Positions 18,361-28,400 of a stretch of 64,000 bases of DNA are shown one piece after another. The position numbers and the translations under genes were made by a program. Below the pieces are notes generated by a model, which ran no database searches, was not told the DNA's origin, and saw only the letters and a list, made by a program, of their open reading frames with translations. Positions within the stretch are counted from its first letter, which is position 1, and the number at the start of each line of letters is the position of its first letter. Origin of the DNA: Spirosoma arboris (GTDB lineage: Bacteria > Bacteroidota > Bacteroidia > Cytophagales > Spirosomataceae); the NCBI RefSeq assembly GCF_009754945.1, contig NZ_WPIN01000005.1, positions 248,001-312,000 on the forward strand, in the 5' to 3' direction.

Positions 18361-18400
18361 AAATGCGTCATCCCGACAGTTAAGTAAAGATGACGCATTT
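18361..18400 (-). terminator. Terminator hairpin after the alpha/beta hydrolase gene
   Basis: AAATGCGTCATC (18361-18372) pairs perfectly with GATGACGCATTT (18389-18400). It lies 27 bases after the stop of the minus-strand hydrolase and ends in a U-tract on the minus strand. Confidence 0.75.
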
Positions 18401-18427
18401 TTCCGAAAAGTCTGACTATCAACCTAT

Positions 18428-19219
18428 CTACGCATTTTTATCTAACCAGGCCAGAATATAATCGGCATCTTCTTTCCAGGTAGGCTGGCCTACAACAAAG
18501 TGGTTGCGCCCTTCAAATTCTTTGTAATTCAGTACAGAACCGTTGTCTTTTTTATAAGCCTCATAATTTCGATTATTGAGGTGGGCAGGAATAATGTTGT
18601 CGATGCTACCCGATGTGAGTAGTAACGGAGCGTGCGGTTTATCAAAATCTACATGAGCGGCACTGGTCAATCCACCTCGGGCCACCTTTTTCGATTCGGG
18701 AATCGTATTGGCCTCATAAGCCGCTTTTTGTTCGTCCAATGGCATGTCATTGACGAATGCATATTGCCAATCCTCGAACGACATCAGATAGGTTTCTTCA
18801 AGATCGGTGAATATGCCAAGCGCCTTCCAGCCTGCTTTCAGAAATGAGAACTCGTAGGGAAACACGCCTTGTGGTGGCACAGAGTGAATGGCAACGCCAG
18901 CTGCGGCTAAATCTCGATTCACAATAATTTGGGTAATAAGTCCGCCCAGCGAATGCCCGATCACGATTGGTTTTTCGGCGTAAGACGCCACAATGTTTGC
19001 GTAATGATCGACCAGTTCGGCTAATGATAAATTGGCTAGATCGGTATCGTTTGGCTGTCTTGCCCGTAGTTCAGCGGCAGTGCCATCTTTGAATGGCCAC
19101 GCGGGTGCAATTGTATTATATCCTTTACTCTCAAAATAGGTTCTCCATTCATCCCATCCGCTATTACTGACAAAGGCTCCGGTAACAAACACAACGTCTT
19201 TCGTTTTACTGGCTTTCAT
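18428..19219 (-). CDS. Alpha/beta hydrolase
   Basis: 263 residues, no signal peptide. The nucleophile elbow GHSLGG has S90; the acid is D207 (SGSIDNIIP) and the base H240 (EGRNHFVV), so the triad is complete. An oxyanion-region FVTGAFVSN lies near the N-terminus. It resembles cytoplasmic esterases related to EstA/RutD-like small hydrolases. It is a monocistronic minus-strand gene with its own terminator. The substrate is unknown, and the upstream Crp-like gene is on the same strand but about 120 bases away. Confidence 0.82.
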   Translation of the reverse strand: MKASKTKDVVFVTGAFVSNSGWDEWRTYFESKGYNTIAPAWPFKDGTAAELRARQPNDTDLANLSLAELVDHYANIVASYAEKPIVIGHSLGGLITQIIVNRDLAAAGVAIHSVPPQGVFPYEFSFLKAGWKALGIFTDLEETYLMSFEDWQYAFVNDMPLDEQKAAYEANTIPESKKVARGGLTSAAHVDFDKPHAPLLLTSGSIDNIIPAHLNNRNYEAYKKDNGSVLNYKEFEGRNHFVVGQPTWKEDADYILAWLDKNA

Positions 19220-19338
19220 GATTATGTAGTTTTAAGTGTATAAAAGGAAAAGCGTCTACAACCTGTTCATCTTGTGCGTTGAACAGGACAAAAGTCAGCA
19301 GGATATCAGCTATTAATTTTAACCCAGGTTAAAATCGG

Positions 19339-19926
19339 TTAACGGCTGGCCATTCTTTTTCGGATACGGCTCAACGAGGGTCCCTGAATACCGAGATAAG
19401 ACGAGATATGATAGAGGGGAATCGTATTATAAATATCGGGATGCTCCTTCATCAACTCCAGATAACGCTGTTCGGGCGTTTGAATCAGAAAGCTTTCGGC
19501 GCGACTCATGGCAACTGTAAAGGCTCGCTCGGCCACCAACCGGCCAAAACGCTCCCATTGATGTGATTGCTGATAAAGCTGAGTCAGATGGTCATAATGA
19601 ATGTACAAAATGGTTGAATCAACCATCGACTCGGTAAAATAATTACAGGGCGATTGCTCAATAAAGCTCTTATAGGAAACAACAACCTGATGTTTAGAGA
19701 AGAAAAACACATTCTTTTCTTCGCCCGTATCTTCTTTCACATGATACGCTCTGAAAACGCCATCCAGAATAAAGCCGAGGTGTCTGCAAACAGTTTTGTA
19801 CTCGTTGTAGAGTTCACCTTTCTGGTAGTGCTTCTTTTGCCAATACGGTTTCGACAACGCAAACGCGACTTCATCGATTCCCGCAAAAGCATGTAATGCG
19901 TGCCCCAACAAGTCAATATCGGTCAT
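19339..19926 (-). CDS. Crp/Fnr-family transcriptional regulator
   Basis: 195 residues. The N-terminal cyclic-nucleotide-binding-like beta roll spans about 25-130 (KGELYNEYKTVCRHLGFILD, then a weakly conserved cassette). A short C-terminal helix-turn-helix is seen in YHISSYLGIQGPSLSRIRKR (about 172-191). The length and this short winged helix are typical of the Bacteroidota Crp/Fnr group. The phosphate-binding Arg-Ala motif of true cAMP receptors is not evident, so the ligand is unknown. It could regulate the adjacent hydrolase at 18428-19219. Confidence 0.85.
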   Translation of the reverse strand: MTDIDLLGHALHAFAGIDEVAFALSKPYWQKKHYQKGELYNEYKTVCRHLGFILDGVFRAYHVKEDTGEEKNVFFFSKHQVVVSYKSFIEQSPCNYFTESMVDSTILYIHYDHLTQLYQQSHQWERFGRLVAERAFTVAMSRAESFLIQTPEQRYLELMKEHPDIYNTIPLYHISSYLGIQGPSLSRIRKRMASR

Positions 19927-19998
19927 GAGTCAGGAGGGTCTTTCGGTTGGCTCTGCCGTAAAGGTAAAAATCTGTGGCTGGAAATTTTGCCCATTTAC

Positions 19999-20904
19999 TC
20001 AAGACTTGGCTCCAACAAATTTCAATAAGTCGCGGTAGATGATATTGTTTTTCCAGAATAACTGCGTCACCATCGGGATATGCTCTTTGCCTGATAATAC
20101 TGTAAATTCATGCTTGATGCCCAGCGCCTGAAGCCGTTCATTGAACCGCCGGGTACTACTGGCAATACCGGGGTAGGTCTTTTCGCCAGCATACATAAGT
20201 ACGGGCGGGCTATCTGTCCGGAGGTAATAGATTGGCGATACAGCGTGCCAGACATCAGGCTTCTTTCCAAAAGGTACCAGGTACGAATCATCGCCGGGGT
20301 ATTGCATTTTGGAAAGATAATCGAACATATCCAACCCGCCTGGATCATCGAGAATGGCTCCTTTTATCGGATTTTTTGCCGAACCAAATTTTGCAAACAA
20401 CTGATCATCGGTAGCGACCAGAGCGGCTAACCCACCACCTGCCGAGTGGCCCATTACGAAAATTCGGTTCGGATCGCCACCATATTCGGCAATGTGTTGT
20501 GAGGTCCATAGCACCGCACGGGCGCAATCGTCGGCCATGGCAGGTACCTCCACGGCGGGGGCAAGTCGGTAATTGATAACAACAGCAACGACACCCTGCT
20601 TGGCCAGCCGCCGACCAATAATAAAGTATATATTTTTGCTTCCGCTATTCCAGGCACCACCGTGAATGAATACCACTACAGGTCGGGCTGTCGCTGATTT
20701 TGAGCGTGGTGTGTAGATATCCAGCAAATGACGTTCTGCATTAAAATCGGGCGATGTGGCCGGCACATACGCCACATCTTTCGTACGGCGGCTGTTGAAG
20801 GAAATGGCATAGCCACTCATCGAAAACAGGATTATAACCAATATAATCAGGCCAATGGGCACCTGCCAGAGTAGTCGCAGAAGTAGCATTTTGGAGAACT
20901 TCAT
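19999..20904 (-). CDS. Alpha/beta hydrolase (carboxylesterase/BD-FAE type), membrane-anchored
   Basis: 301 residues. A hydrophobic segment (about 8-32) anchors or exports the protein. The HGG oxyanion motif is in FIHGGAWNSGS (about 79-89) and the nucleophile is S154 in MGHSAGGG. The base is probably the His in GKEHIPMV near the C-terminus. At the place of the acid the sequence reads MYAGEKTYPG, with Glu rather than the expected Asp. Relatives deacetylate or de-esterify small esters or plant glycans. It is a single minus-strand gene; the role in glycan degradation is possible but not shown. Confidence 0.8.
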   Translation of the reverse strand: MKFSKMLLLRLLWQVPIGLIILVIILFSMSGYAISFNSRRTKDVAYVPATSPDFNAERHLLDIYTPRSKSATARPVVVFIHGGAWNSGSKNIYFIIGRRLAKQGVVAVVINYRLAPAVEVPAMADDCARAVLWTSQHIAEYGGDPNRIFVMGHSAGGGLAALVATDDQLFAKFGSAKNPIKGAILDDPGGLDMFDYLSKMQYPGDDSYLVPFGKKPDVWHAVSPIYYLRTDSPPVLMYAGEKTYPGIASSTRRFNERLQALGIKHEFTVLSGKEHIPMVTQLFWKNNIIYRDLLKFVGAKS

Positions 20905-20992
20905 CGGGAGAAGTTAGCAACTGCGAACACGCGCAGAACGGTTTAAATATATACCACGAAAGTAACGTTCTGGATTGGCCCTTAAACAATAA

Positions 20993-21091
20993 ATGCCTGA
21001 AGGCATGTCATACCTTCGGGCATTTTCGCTCGGAGCCGTGCCACGGTTCAATTGATCTACTTGGATAACCGTGGCACGGTTCCGAGCGAAA
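20993..21091 (-). terminator. Two tandem hairpins after the 217-residue secreted protein gene
   Basis: The outer stem pairs 21024-21048 with 21067-21091 (24 of 25 positions), 26 bases after the stop at 21118. A second, smaller hairpin pairs ATGCCTGAAGG (20993-21003) with CCTTCGGGCAT (21013-21023), with one mismatch, directly beyond it. Both follow the minus-strand gene. Confidence 0.7.
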
Positions 21092-21117
21092 GTCCTATAG
21101 TAGAATTGTTGATTTAG

Positions 21118-21771
21118 TTACCGGGAACAAAGCTGATTGTAGGCCACAACCATTTCGCCGAATTGATTCCAGTTCCGGCGGCTGGCCGATGGATAATTAC
21201 GGATGAACGCCGGGCAATCGCCAAATAGTCGTTCATGGACGGCTTCCATTTCACCCCGTTTGGCAACCTGCGCTTCCCGGCCATTTTTCAGGACAATATA
21301 ACTAAGGTCCTGTCGGCTAGTTTCAATAGTAAAATTACCGAATGTGTACTCGGTCGTTTTCTTCCAGCCAGCCACATCGAAATAAAGCGCAACGCTACCA
21401 CCGAAGGGAGTCAATCGCTCAAGCAACATAGGTTTTTCATTTCGGCGAGGATTGGGAACACGTTCAAAAATGACCATTTCCCGCTCTCTTGGGATACTCC
21501 CCGTCGAATAGGCAAAATCGGGTAATCGCTGAGCAATTAACTGTAAATCACCACCTTTTAACTTAACTTTATTTCCATCATCAGTACGAACAATAACGCT
21601 CACTGGCGAATCATTCAACAATGACCCAACGCGTACCTGCCCCTGAATGGTATCGTTCTGGAGGGTCACGACGTACCCTTCTGACCACATGGTTAGGGCA
21701 CCCACCGGATAATATTGGGCCAGACAGGCCGTGCTGCTTAGCAGCGAAATAGCAATTAACAACGCTTTCAT
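21118..21771 (-). CDS. Secreted protein of unknown function
   Basis: 217 residues from the ATG at 21771, chosen because it gives a good signal peptide (MKALLIAISLLSSTACLAQ). A longer frame from 21813 adds 14 polar residues. The mature part has repeated beta-strand-like patterns (GYVVTLQNDTIQGQVRVG, KVKLKGGDLQLIA) and a Cys-containing C-terminus (FGDCPAF, YNQLCSR). I do not recognise a family. Proteins of this shape in Bacteroidota are often periplasmic and lineage-specific. It is monocistronic with its own terminator. Confidence 0.7.
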   Translation of the reverse strand: MKALLIAISLLSSTACLAQYYPVGALTMWSEGYVVTLQNDTIQGQVRVGSLLNDSPVSVIVRTDDGNKVKLKGGDLQLIAQRLPDFAYSTGSIPREREMVIFERVPNPRRNEKPMLLERLTPFGGSVALYFDVAGWKKTTEYTFGNFTIETSRQDLSYIVLKNGREAQVAKRGEMEAVHERLFGDCPAFIRNYPSASRRNWNQFGEMVVAYNQLCSR

Positions 21772-22005
21772 GAACAGAGATACCTGGTTACCAACCGCAA
21801 AACTAATCGGCATTACCAGGTGCTCGAATGGTATTCCGGATGAGTTGTAACATGAGCCACATGAACTGGAGAATATAGCGACTGAAACTCAAAAGCCGGA
21901 TTTCCAGCATCACTGCCGTAACGACATATTCTGCTTTTCCCGCTACTTGTACGGCCAATTCCACCCGTTGCCAATTCTGGCTGGATACGCCCTGGTGTGT
22001 CTACC

Positions 22006-22013
22006 TACCTTTG
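22006..22013 (+). promoter_or_regulatory. -7 box (TAnnTTTG) for the DUF4468-like gene
   Basis: TACCTTTG matches the Bacteroidota -7 consensus exactly, with predicted transcription start near 22020 and the start codon at 22068. Confidence 0.55.
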
Positions 22014-22067
22014 AACAGGTTTACAAACAAGCCCTTTCTTTTAACGCCTTAGTCAGGTTAACAAACT

Positions 22068-22619
22068 ATGAATCGTGTATTTCTTGCCGCCTTACTAGCC
22101 AATCTATTTATTATTGGCGCAGTGCGGGCCGATTGCCCCCCTACCCTTATGAATGGAAAACTCCACGGCATCCTGCCCGTTACAAATCAGATGGTAACCT
22201 ATACTGACGTCGTCGATTGTGGTACCGTATCGCAGGCCGACTTGTTCCGCAGAACTCGGTTATGGTTAACCCAGTCGTTCCACTCGTCTAACGATACCTT
22301 CACGCTTAGTGATAAGGAAACCGGTGATTTGGTTGGGCGCTTCACGCAGGTGGTAACCCTACCCCGTTCGGAGAGTTCAGCGGGTGGCGTATACACGTTC
22401 CGCTACAGTATCTCGGTGGAGTGCAGCAATCGCAAATACCGCGCAACGATCACGCAAATCACCCTCGAAGAAACTGGCAGTACCCGGCCCAGTCCGATTG
22501 AAACCTACTGCCAGAAGAATGAAAAAGACCTTCAGGTGATCTATTCAGAACTCGATAAACAACTCAAAAATACGCTGGCGGCCCTTCAGGAAAACGTGAA
22601 GAACTACAAAGCATTTTGA
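22068..22619 (+). CDS. Secreted DUF4468-like protein
   Basis: 183 residues with signal peptide MNRVFLAALLANLFIIGAVR-A. The central region (VVDCGTVSQADLFRRTRLWL, then a DKETGDLVGRF segment) matches the DUF4468 TBP-like fold pattern, in which a residue stretch before a lone W and a D-K-E-T-G turn are conserved. Function of the family is unknown; its members are secreted or lipoproteins in Bacteroidota. The C-terminus is helical and charged. It is followed after 25 bases by a small membrane protein gene on the same strand, so the two are probably co-transcribed. Confidence 0.7.
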   Translation: MNRVFLAALLANLFIIGAVRADCPPTLMNGKLHGILPVTNQMVTYTDVVDCGTVSQADLFRRTRLWLTQSFHSSNDTFTLSDKETGDLVGRFTQVVTLPRSESSAGGVYTFRYSISVECSNRKYRATITQITLEETGSTRPSPIETYCQKNEKDLQVIYSELDKQLKNTLAALQENVKNYKAF

Positions 22620-22644
22620 TCAGCCAATACCCGTATATTACCCC

Positions 22645-23127
22645 ATGAATCGTACAACTGCCGCTTATTTGCTGGGTCCCGAAATCGCCTGGCTACTCAT
22701 GCTCGCGATTGCTGGCCTTATCGTTATGTTCAACCAGCCTGTGGTGAGCGGAGGGCATTTCAAGCTTATCTGGATGAACTGGTATCTGCCTACCATCGGG
22801 GTTATCCTCGCTTTCATTCCATTGTTTTGGGCACCGGGCAACCAATGGTGGTGGCTAGTTAGAATTGTAATTTCTGGTCTGATTGGCGTCAGTTTACTAG
22901 TTGGCTTTTTGTCTAAATCAGCCAGTTACGATGATATCCGGGATGTGGGCGTTATTATGGGATTCGTCTTTTTTGTTGGCATAGGTTGGGCAATATTGCT
23001 GGGTGTGGGATCTGTAATGCTATTTTTCCTGATGGCACACTTGGCCTTTCTGCCCGTTTTGAAATGGATTTTGATTTTTCTTTCCCTCGTACTGATCACG
23101 CTTCGAGTTTCATGGGAGCTCATGTAA
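22645..23127 (+). CDS. Small integral membrane protein, unknown
   Basis: 160 residues with about five hydrophobic segments (roughly 9-30, 45-62, 70-90, 101-130 and 131-155). I do not recognise a family. Starts and ends with few charged residues, no signal peptide cleavage site. It lies 25 bases after the DUF4468-like gene on the same strand and is convergent with the D-apionate lactonase-like gene. The membrane topology is the only firm statement possible. Confidence 0.6.
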   Translation: MNRTTAAYLLGPEIAWLLMLAIAGLIVMFNQPVVSGGHFKLIWMNWYLPTIGVILAFIPLFWAPGNQWWWLVRIVISGLIGVSLLVGFLSKSASYDDIRDVGVIMGFVFFVGIGWAILLGVGSVMLFFLMAHLAFLPVLKWILIFLSLVLITLRVSWELM

Positions 23128-23165
23128 CTGGTGAATTACCGATTAAGGTTGGTGTGTCGATTACC

Positions 23166-25004
23166 TTAACAATCAAGCACCCAGGTCCCAAAAGGCTCGA
23201 TCCATACCTGCTGTGAATCAGGCAGTTTCAGCGATACTATTGACGAAGGCATGGGTGTAATCCGATACCCCGCCTGAATCGGTTCGGGCAGTTGAACAGC
23301 TAAAGGCTGATCGGTATGATTCGTCACCAGCCAACGCCTACGTTCATCCTTAACCAAAAGCAGCGTACTACAGTCCAGCGGTTTATCTGTATGCGTACGA
23401 ATCACCTGCCCACCTTGAAACCCCAGCACCTGGGAAAACAGCACCGCAATCGGATAGCGTTGTGCATCATAAGACATAATGCCCTGATTGCCCACTGTCT
23501 GGTAATACGTTATTGATCGCGCACCGGCTTCGGCCAGTTGCTTAATACTTCCCAATGTCCAGCCAGCCGCCCATAGTGAAGGTTGACGCGGGTCTGCTTT
23601 TTGAGCATTACTTAGGTTACGGTTCGCCGGGTTGCGGGCATCGGGATTGACGCGATGACGAAGCGTAACGGGCGATAGCTGTACGGACGCCAGTCCACAA
23701 AACGTCAGCGCCGTTCGAACGGAATCGCCTTGCCCGGCAAGATTTTCCACCATCGATCGATTATCGAAAGCGTGTACCTGAGGGTGAGCAGTATAACTGA
23801 TAAAGTCGAGTCCATGCGTCGAAAAACGGTTTCGGTTCAACTCGGTGAAATTATAGTTCGTCCCTGCTCCAATTCGCGTTTTTGGCAGTTGACTTCGAAC
23901 GGTATCAATCGCAAGTTGCAGCACTTCTGCATTGGTCGTGGGGCCCTCTGTTGAGAAGAGTAAAAGCTCGGCTGGTATCACCTGATTTTGGTGCACCACA
24001 TCCAGAAAGGTCCGTAGTTCAGCAGCGTGATTGTTCGATAGGTGAAGGGTTATCAGCAATGGCAAATCTATTAATCGAGCATTGGTAAGGTCCTGCAAAA
24101 AAACAGGTATCCAGTCTGATTTTCCGGGCGATACCTCAATCTGGTAATGATCGAATAGATAGGGCTGTAACGCCTGAACAAGCGGTTCTGTCAGTCCCCG
24201 GATTTCGGTTGAAGCCCCCAGACCAATTGCAGAAAAGGCCGTTCGCTGTTCCTCGTCGAACTGGATAAAAATGGTGTTCGGCCCACTCTCCGATAACGCA
24301 GGAAGGGATTGCTCAGGCCGAAAAAGAATTCGTTGATGAACAGTCTCACCTTCCCAAAGCGTCACCGGGAAAGGCCGATCCTGTGGTGTACAGAAGGTTT
24401 TGAACGACGCGTCGGTCCAGTTACGCTGGTCTTCCGTTTCAAAGACATCGCCCTCCATTTCCAATTTAAACCACTGGCCACCACCCTGTTGCCAGCGCAT
24501 TCCGGCCACCTGCTTGAATGGATTCGCCGGGCTGATGGTCTCTGGGAATCGGGTTGTTTCCAGGTTTCCATCGGGGTGAATCAATTCGCAGGGCTGCCCG
24601 GCGGTACCCACAATAGGATGCAGAATGCAGAAACCAGCCCGATTTTTCAGGAATGTCTGGTGAGCGATTCCATCAATGCTTATTGAGAACTCACCAGTAT
24701 GATTCCCTTCGGCCACGACCTTCCAGACAAAAGGCGTCTTGCCATTCTGCTCGTAATGACATGTATACGTTAGTCGAAACCCGTCTGGATTAATAGTCCA
24801 CTGCTCATCTGAGATAATGGGCGACCACGTTCCCCAGTTCTCATCCCGAATCGCGAAATAAATCATCCGTAAAATCTCATGTCCACCCCATCGAAAATAC
24901 CGAAAGAAGCCATTTTCATAACTGACCGTTAGCGGTCCCATCTGTAGTTCTGTGAGGGTAGGCAGTGGAGCATCGACGCGATATACTTGTTGATTCGTGG
25001 TCAT
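23166..25004 (-). CDS. apnL: D-apionate lactonase-like protein (ApnL family)
   Basis: 612 residues, no signal peptide, so cytoplasmic. The N-terminal beta-sandwich has VSYENGFFRYFRWGGHEILR, RDENWGTWSP and FLKNRAGFCILHPI followed by a CELIHPDG motif, which I recall as the conserved N-terminal signature of the ApnL family. A middle TIM-barrel-like part and a beta C-terminal domain follow, and the length matches the family. ApnL hydrolyses D-apionolactone to D-apionate in apiose breakdown. It is divergent from the SusC/SusD pair 2. No apiose dehydrogenase or other apn gene is seen here, so the true substrate may be a different sugar lactone. Confidence 0.6.
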   Translation of the reverse strand: MTTNQQVYRVDAPLPTLTELQMGPLTVSYENGFFRYFRWGGHEILRMIYFAIRDENWGTWSPIISDEQWTINPDGFRLTYTCHYEQNGKTPFVWKVVAEGNHTGEFSISIDGIAHQTFLKNRAGFCILHPIVGTAGQPCELIHPDGNLETTRFPETISPANPFKQVAGMRWQQGGGQWFKLEMEGDVFETEDQRNWTDASFKTFCTPQDRPFPVTLWEGETVHQRILFRPEQSLPALSESGPNTIFIQFDEEQRTAFSAIGLGASTEIRGLTEPLVQALQPYLFDHYQIEVSPGKSDWIPVFLQDLTNARLIDLPLLITLHLSNNHAAELRTFLDVVHQNQVIPAELLLFSTEGPTTNAEVLQLAIDTVRSQLPKTRIGAGTNYNFTELNRNRFSTHGLDFISYTAHPQVHAFDNRSMVENLAGQGDSVRTALTFCGLASVQLSPVTLRHRVNPDARNPANRNLSNAQKADPRQPSLWAAGWTLGSIKQLAEAGARSITYYQTVGNQGIMSYDAQRYPIAVLFSQVLGFQGGQVIRTHTDKPLDCSTLLLVKDERRRWLVTNHTDQPLAVQLPEPIQAGYRITPMPSSIVSLKLPDSQQVWIEPFGTWVLDC

Positions 25005-25086
25005 AGTTAGTATCTTAAAATTGGAGAGGGGCTGAGGTTAATTCGACACGTTTGTAAGTAAATTCCAGACAGATTCTAATCAGCCA

Positions 25087-25104
25087 GCTTCCAAATTTGG
25101 AAGC
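25087..25104. promoter_or_regulatory. Perfect 18-bp palindrome, possible operator
   Basis: GCTTCCAAATTTGGAAGC is a perfect palindrome 83-100 bases upstream of the lactonase-like start codon, and the half-site TTTGGAA recurs immediately after it. A dimeric regulator could bind here; no regulator is assigned. Confidence 0.45.
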
Positions 25105-25151
25105 CTTTGGAATCTAAACGAATTAGGCGAGTACCTGTTTACAGCCTATTT

Positions 25152-25373
25152 TCAATACACCTCATTGGGCGTTAAAACGTTGAATTTCGCCCGCACCCGT
25201 TCGCCATAAATAGTCCGATAGGTTTTCTCGAAGAAATTTTTTTTGAGCGTAAAAGGGATAATCCTTCTATTGCCCTGCACTAAGGGTATAGAACGGCAAT
25301 AGTCAGCCTGACAGCCCACCAACAACCGGCTCTGTGATGGCGATTCAGTCTGGCTACCCGTTCGAATTAAGAC
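25152..25373 (-). pseudogene. Probable decayed C-terminus of an IS3-type transposase
   Basis: An open minus-strand frame of 73 codons with no ATG ends in a stop at 25152. The encoded end, FFEKTYRTIYGERVRAKFNV followed by LTPNEVY, resembles the C-terminus of IS3/IS150-group DDE transposases (Y-N-x-x-R-x-H-x-x-L-N-x-L-T-P-x-E). The upstream part is not recognisable, and a run of eight A sits in the frame, so frameshift decay is likely. No terminal repeats were identified. It could also be a chance frame. Confidence 0.3.
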
Positions 25374-25405
25374 TTATTCGGTAATCTCTAAACCACTTAT
25401 TCTTC

Positions 25406-28400
25406 ATGAAAGCAACGTTCTACAGACTTCTGCAGACCGCTTTTCTCAGTGCAGTCCTCTGGCTGTATGGGGTAACTGCTTTTGCTCAGGACCGTCGTTT
25501 GACGGGTAAAATTACGAGCGCCAGCGGGGCCGTGCCCGGTGCCAACATCGTCCTGAAAGGCACGCAGGTAGGTACTTCCTCAGATGCCAATGGCGATTTT
25601 ACCCTGGCGATACGCGGTGCTGAGCCCACAATTGTTATTTCGTCGATTGGTTATAAAACGCAGGAAGTTGCCGTTGGCAATCGTTCGTCGTTGACCATTA
25701 CCCTTGAGGATGAAGCCACTGCATTAAGCGAGGTCGTCGTGACCGGCTACTCGACCGAGAACCGGCGAGATGTAACCGGTGCCGTTTCGACCGTCAAACC
25801 TGCTCAACTTCAGATTGTCCCATCGGCGAACGTCGAGCAACAACTTCAGGGGCGCGTGGCTGGACTCACTGTTATTTCCAATGGACAACCCGGTACGTCC
25901 AGCCAGATTCGGATTCGGGGATTTGGGTCATTTGGCGGAAACCAGCCTCTGTATGTCGTGGATGGCGTGCCGACTCAGAGTATTCAATTCATTAATCCCA
26001 ACGATATAGAGACCACAACCGTCCTTAAAGATGCGGCTTCGGCGTCAATTTATGGAGCACGGGCAGCAGCGGGGGTTATTGTTCTGACCACCAAGAAAGG
26101 GCAACGTAAGGCTCAAAAGCTGAGTATCAGCTACGATGGCTTGTACGGCGTGACTGATCCGGGCAAAGGTCCCGCTATTCTCAATCCACAAGAGCAGGCC
26201 GACTGGACTTGGCAGGCGCGCAAGAACGATCTTTTCCAGACAGGGAAAACGGTCGATGCATCTAGCTTTGCGGGTATCGCCAATGGCCAGTACGGCTCAG
26301 GCACAACACCGGTCTTACCCGATTATCTGTTGGTTGGCAGCAAAGCGGGCGTCTCCGCTTCTGCCGTTGATTTAACCGCCGAACAGCTCAAATACAACGT
26401 CAACCCAGCCAACGGGGCTATCTACAACGTTATTCAGGCCAACAAATCGGGCACCGACTGGTACAAGGCCATCACACGAACAGCGCCCCTGACGCGCCAT
26501 ACCTTAGGCTTTTCGGGTGGAACGGAAACGAGTCGCTACTACCTGAGTTTGGGGATGCAGCAACAGGCGGGCATTGTCCTCAACAACAACTTTTCCCGCT
26601 ACACTTTCCGGGCAAATACCGAGTTTGACATCACGAAAAAACTGCGGTTTGGCGAGAATATTCAGCTTGCCTACGTATCAGCCACCGGTTTGCAGGGAAG
26701 TACGGGCAGTTCATTGGGCAACAGCACCAACAACAACTCAAGTGTAGCGTCGGATGAAAATGATATTTTGACCGCTTTTCGGATGGCGCCCATTATCCCG
26801 GTTTATAATTCATTTGGAGGGTATGCAGGCACAGCGGCACCGGGTTTCAATAATCCCCGAAATCCAGTAGCCAATCGGCAGGCGGCTGCGAATAATATTA
26901 ACTACACGATCTTCGGATCGGGAAATGCCTATCTGGAATATGACGTTATTCCCGCTCTTACCCTACGCAGTAGCCTCGGCGGTACGTATTTCAATAACTA
27001 CAATAACAGCTATTCGCGGTCTACCTACGAAAACTCCGAAAACATTGCCAACTACACCTACAGCGAAGGTTCGGGGTATGGTCTGGCCTGGACGTTTACG
27101 AACACGGCTCAATACAAACAAGCCTTTGGTAAACACGACATTAGTGCCTTGGTAGGCATCGAAGCCCTGAATACCGGCGTTGGTCGTAACATCAGCGGTT
27201 CGGGCCTGAATCCCTTTTCAACCGACCCTGACTACGTTACACTGAGTACGACTACAGCCGGTGCCACCCGGCAGGTAGGCAGTAATTATAATCGGGGAAA
27301 CAGCTTCTACTCCTTGTTTGGACAAGCCCGCTACACTTACAACGACAAGTACATTGTAACGGCAGTGGTTCGTCGGGATGGCTCGTCGCAATTTGGCCTC
27401 AGCAATCGCTACGGAGTTTTCCCGGCTTTCTCAGCGGCCTGGCGATTATCGTCCGAAGAATTCATGAAGAATCTATCCTGGGTATCTGACCTGAAAATTC
27501 GCGGTGGGTATGGTCAGATGGGGAACTCCAATTACCTCAGCTCGACCAACCAGTACAACCTGTTCACCTCTAATGCGGCAAATGGCTATGATTTAGGAGC
27601 TAGTAACAATTCGATTGCGTCGGGTTTTTACACCAGCCAGATTGGTAACGCCGATGCCAAATGGGAAACCAGCATTACGTCCAATATTGGTCTTGACGGT
27701 TCTTTCTTCAATAACAAACTGGAGGTCGTCGTGGACTTCTGGCGCAAGGATACCAAAGACCTGCTTTACCAGTTAGCGCTACCCAGCGTAGTAGGTGTGC
27801 GGGCCAGTGCGCCTTTTGTCAACGTGGCAAGCATGCGCAATCAGGGAATCGATCTGTTACTGACCACCCGTGGTAAACTGACCGGCGATCTGAATTACGA
27901 GATTACGGGAATTGGTAGTTTTCTGGACAACAAAATTACGGCCATTGCGCCACTGGCTCCTTATTTCACCGGCGGTGGTACGCGTTTGGGAACGCCCGTT
28001 GTGCGTAACGAAGCGGGCCACGATCTCTCGTCGTTCTTTGGGTATAGAGTGGTTAGTCTGTTCAACAGCAAAGAAGAAGTAGCGGCTGCACCAACGCAAA
28101 CAGGCGCAGCTCCGGGTCGTTTCCGCTTTGCCGACATCAATGGCGATGGCAAAATTGATGACAACGACCGCACGTATCTGGGCAGCCCAATTCCTAAATT
28201 CACAGGAAGTATTACGCTGACATTGAAGTACAAAGGTTTCGATCTGAATACGAATTTGTATGCTTCGCTGGGCAACAAAATCTTTAATAACCAGCGCTGG
28301 TTCACCGACTTCTATCCGTCTTTTACAGGAGCAGCGGTGAGTGCGCGGGTGAAAGATTCCTGGCTACCCACACACACGAATACGACCGTTCCTATTTTCG

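Larger units (their letters stand above)
25005..25405. other. Divergent intergenic region with palindrome and decayed transposase-like frame
   Basis: Between the lactonase-like gene and susC pair 2. It holds an 18-bp palindrome (25087-25104), a short GGAGAGGGGCTGAGG fragment near 25023 resembling the dispersed repeat found elsewhere in the window, and a 74-codon open frame without an ATG (25152-25373). No TAnnTTTG box was found close to susC. Confidence 0.5.

Noticed and set aside
21803..22000. Open minus-strand frame of 65 codons (contains NWQRVELAVQVAGKAEYV) upstream of the DUF4468-like gene
   Set aside because: Only a late ATG giving 35 residues exists, the frame overlaps the upstream region of the unknown secreted gene, and no family match can be supported; it may be a decayed gene end.
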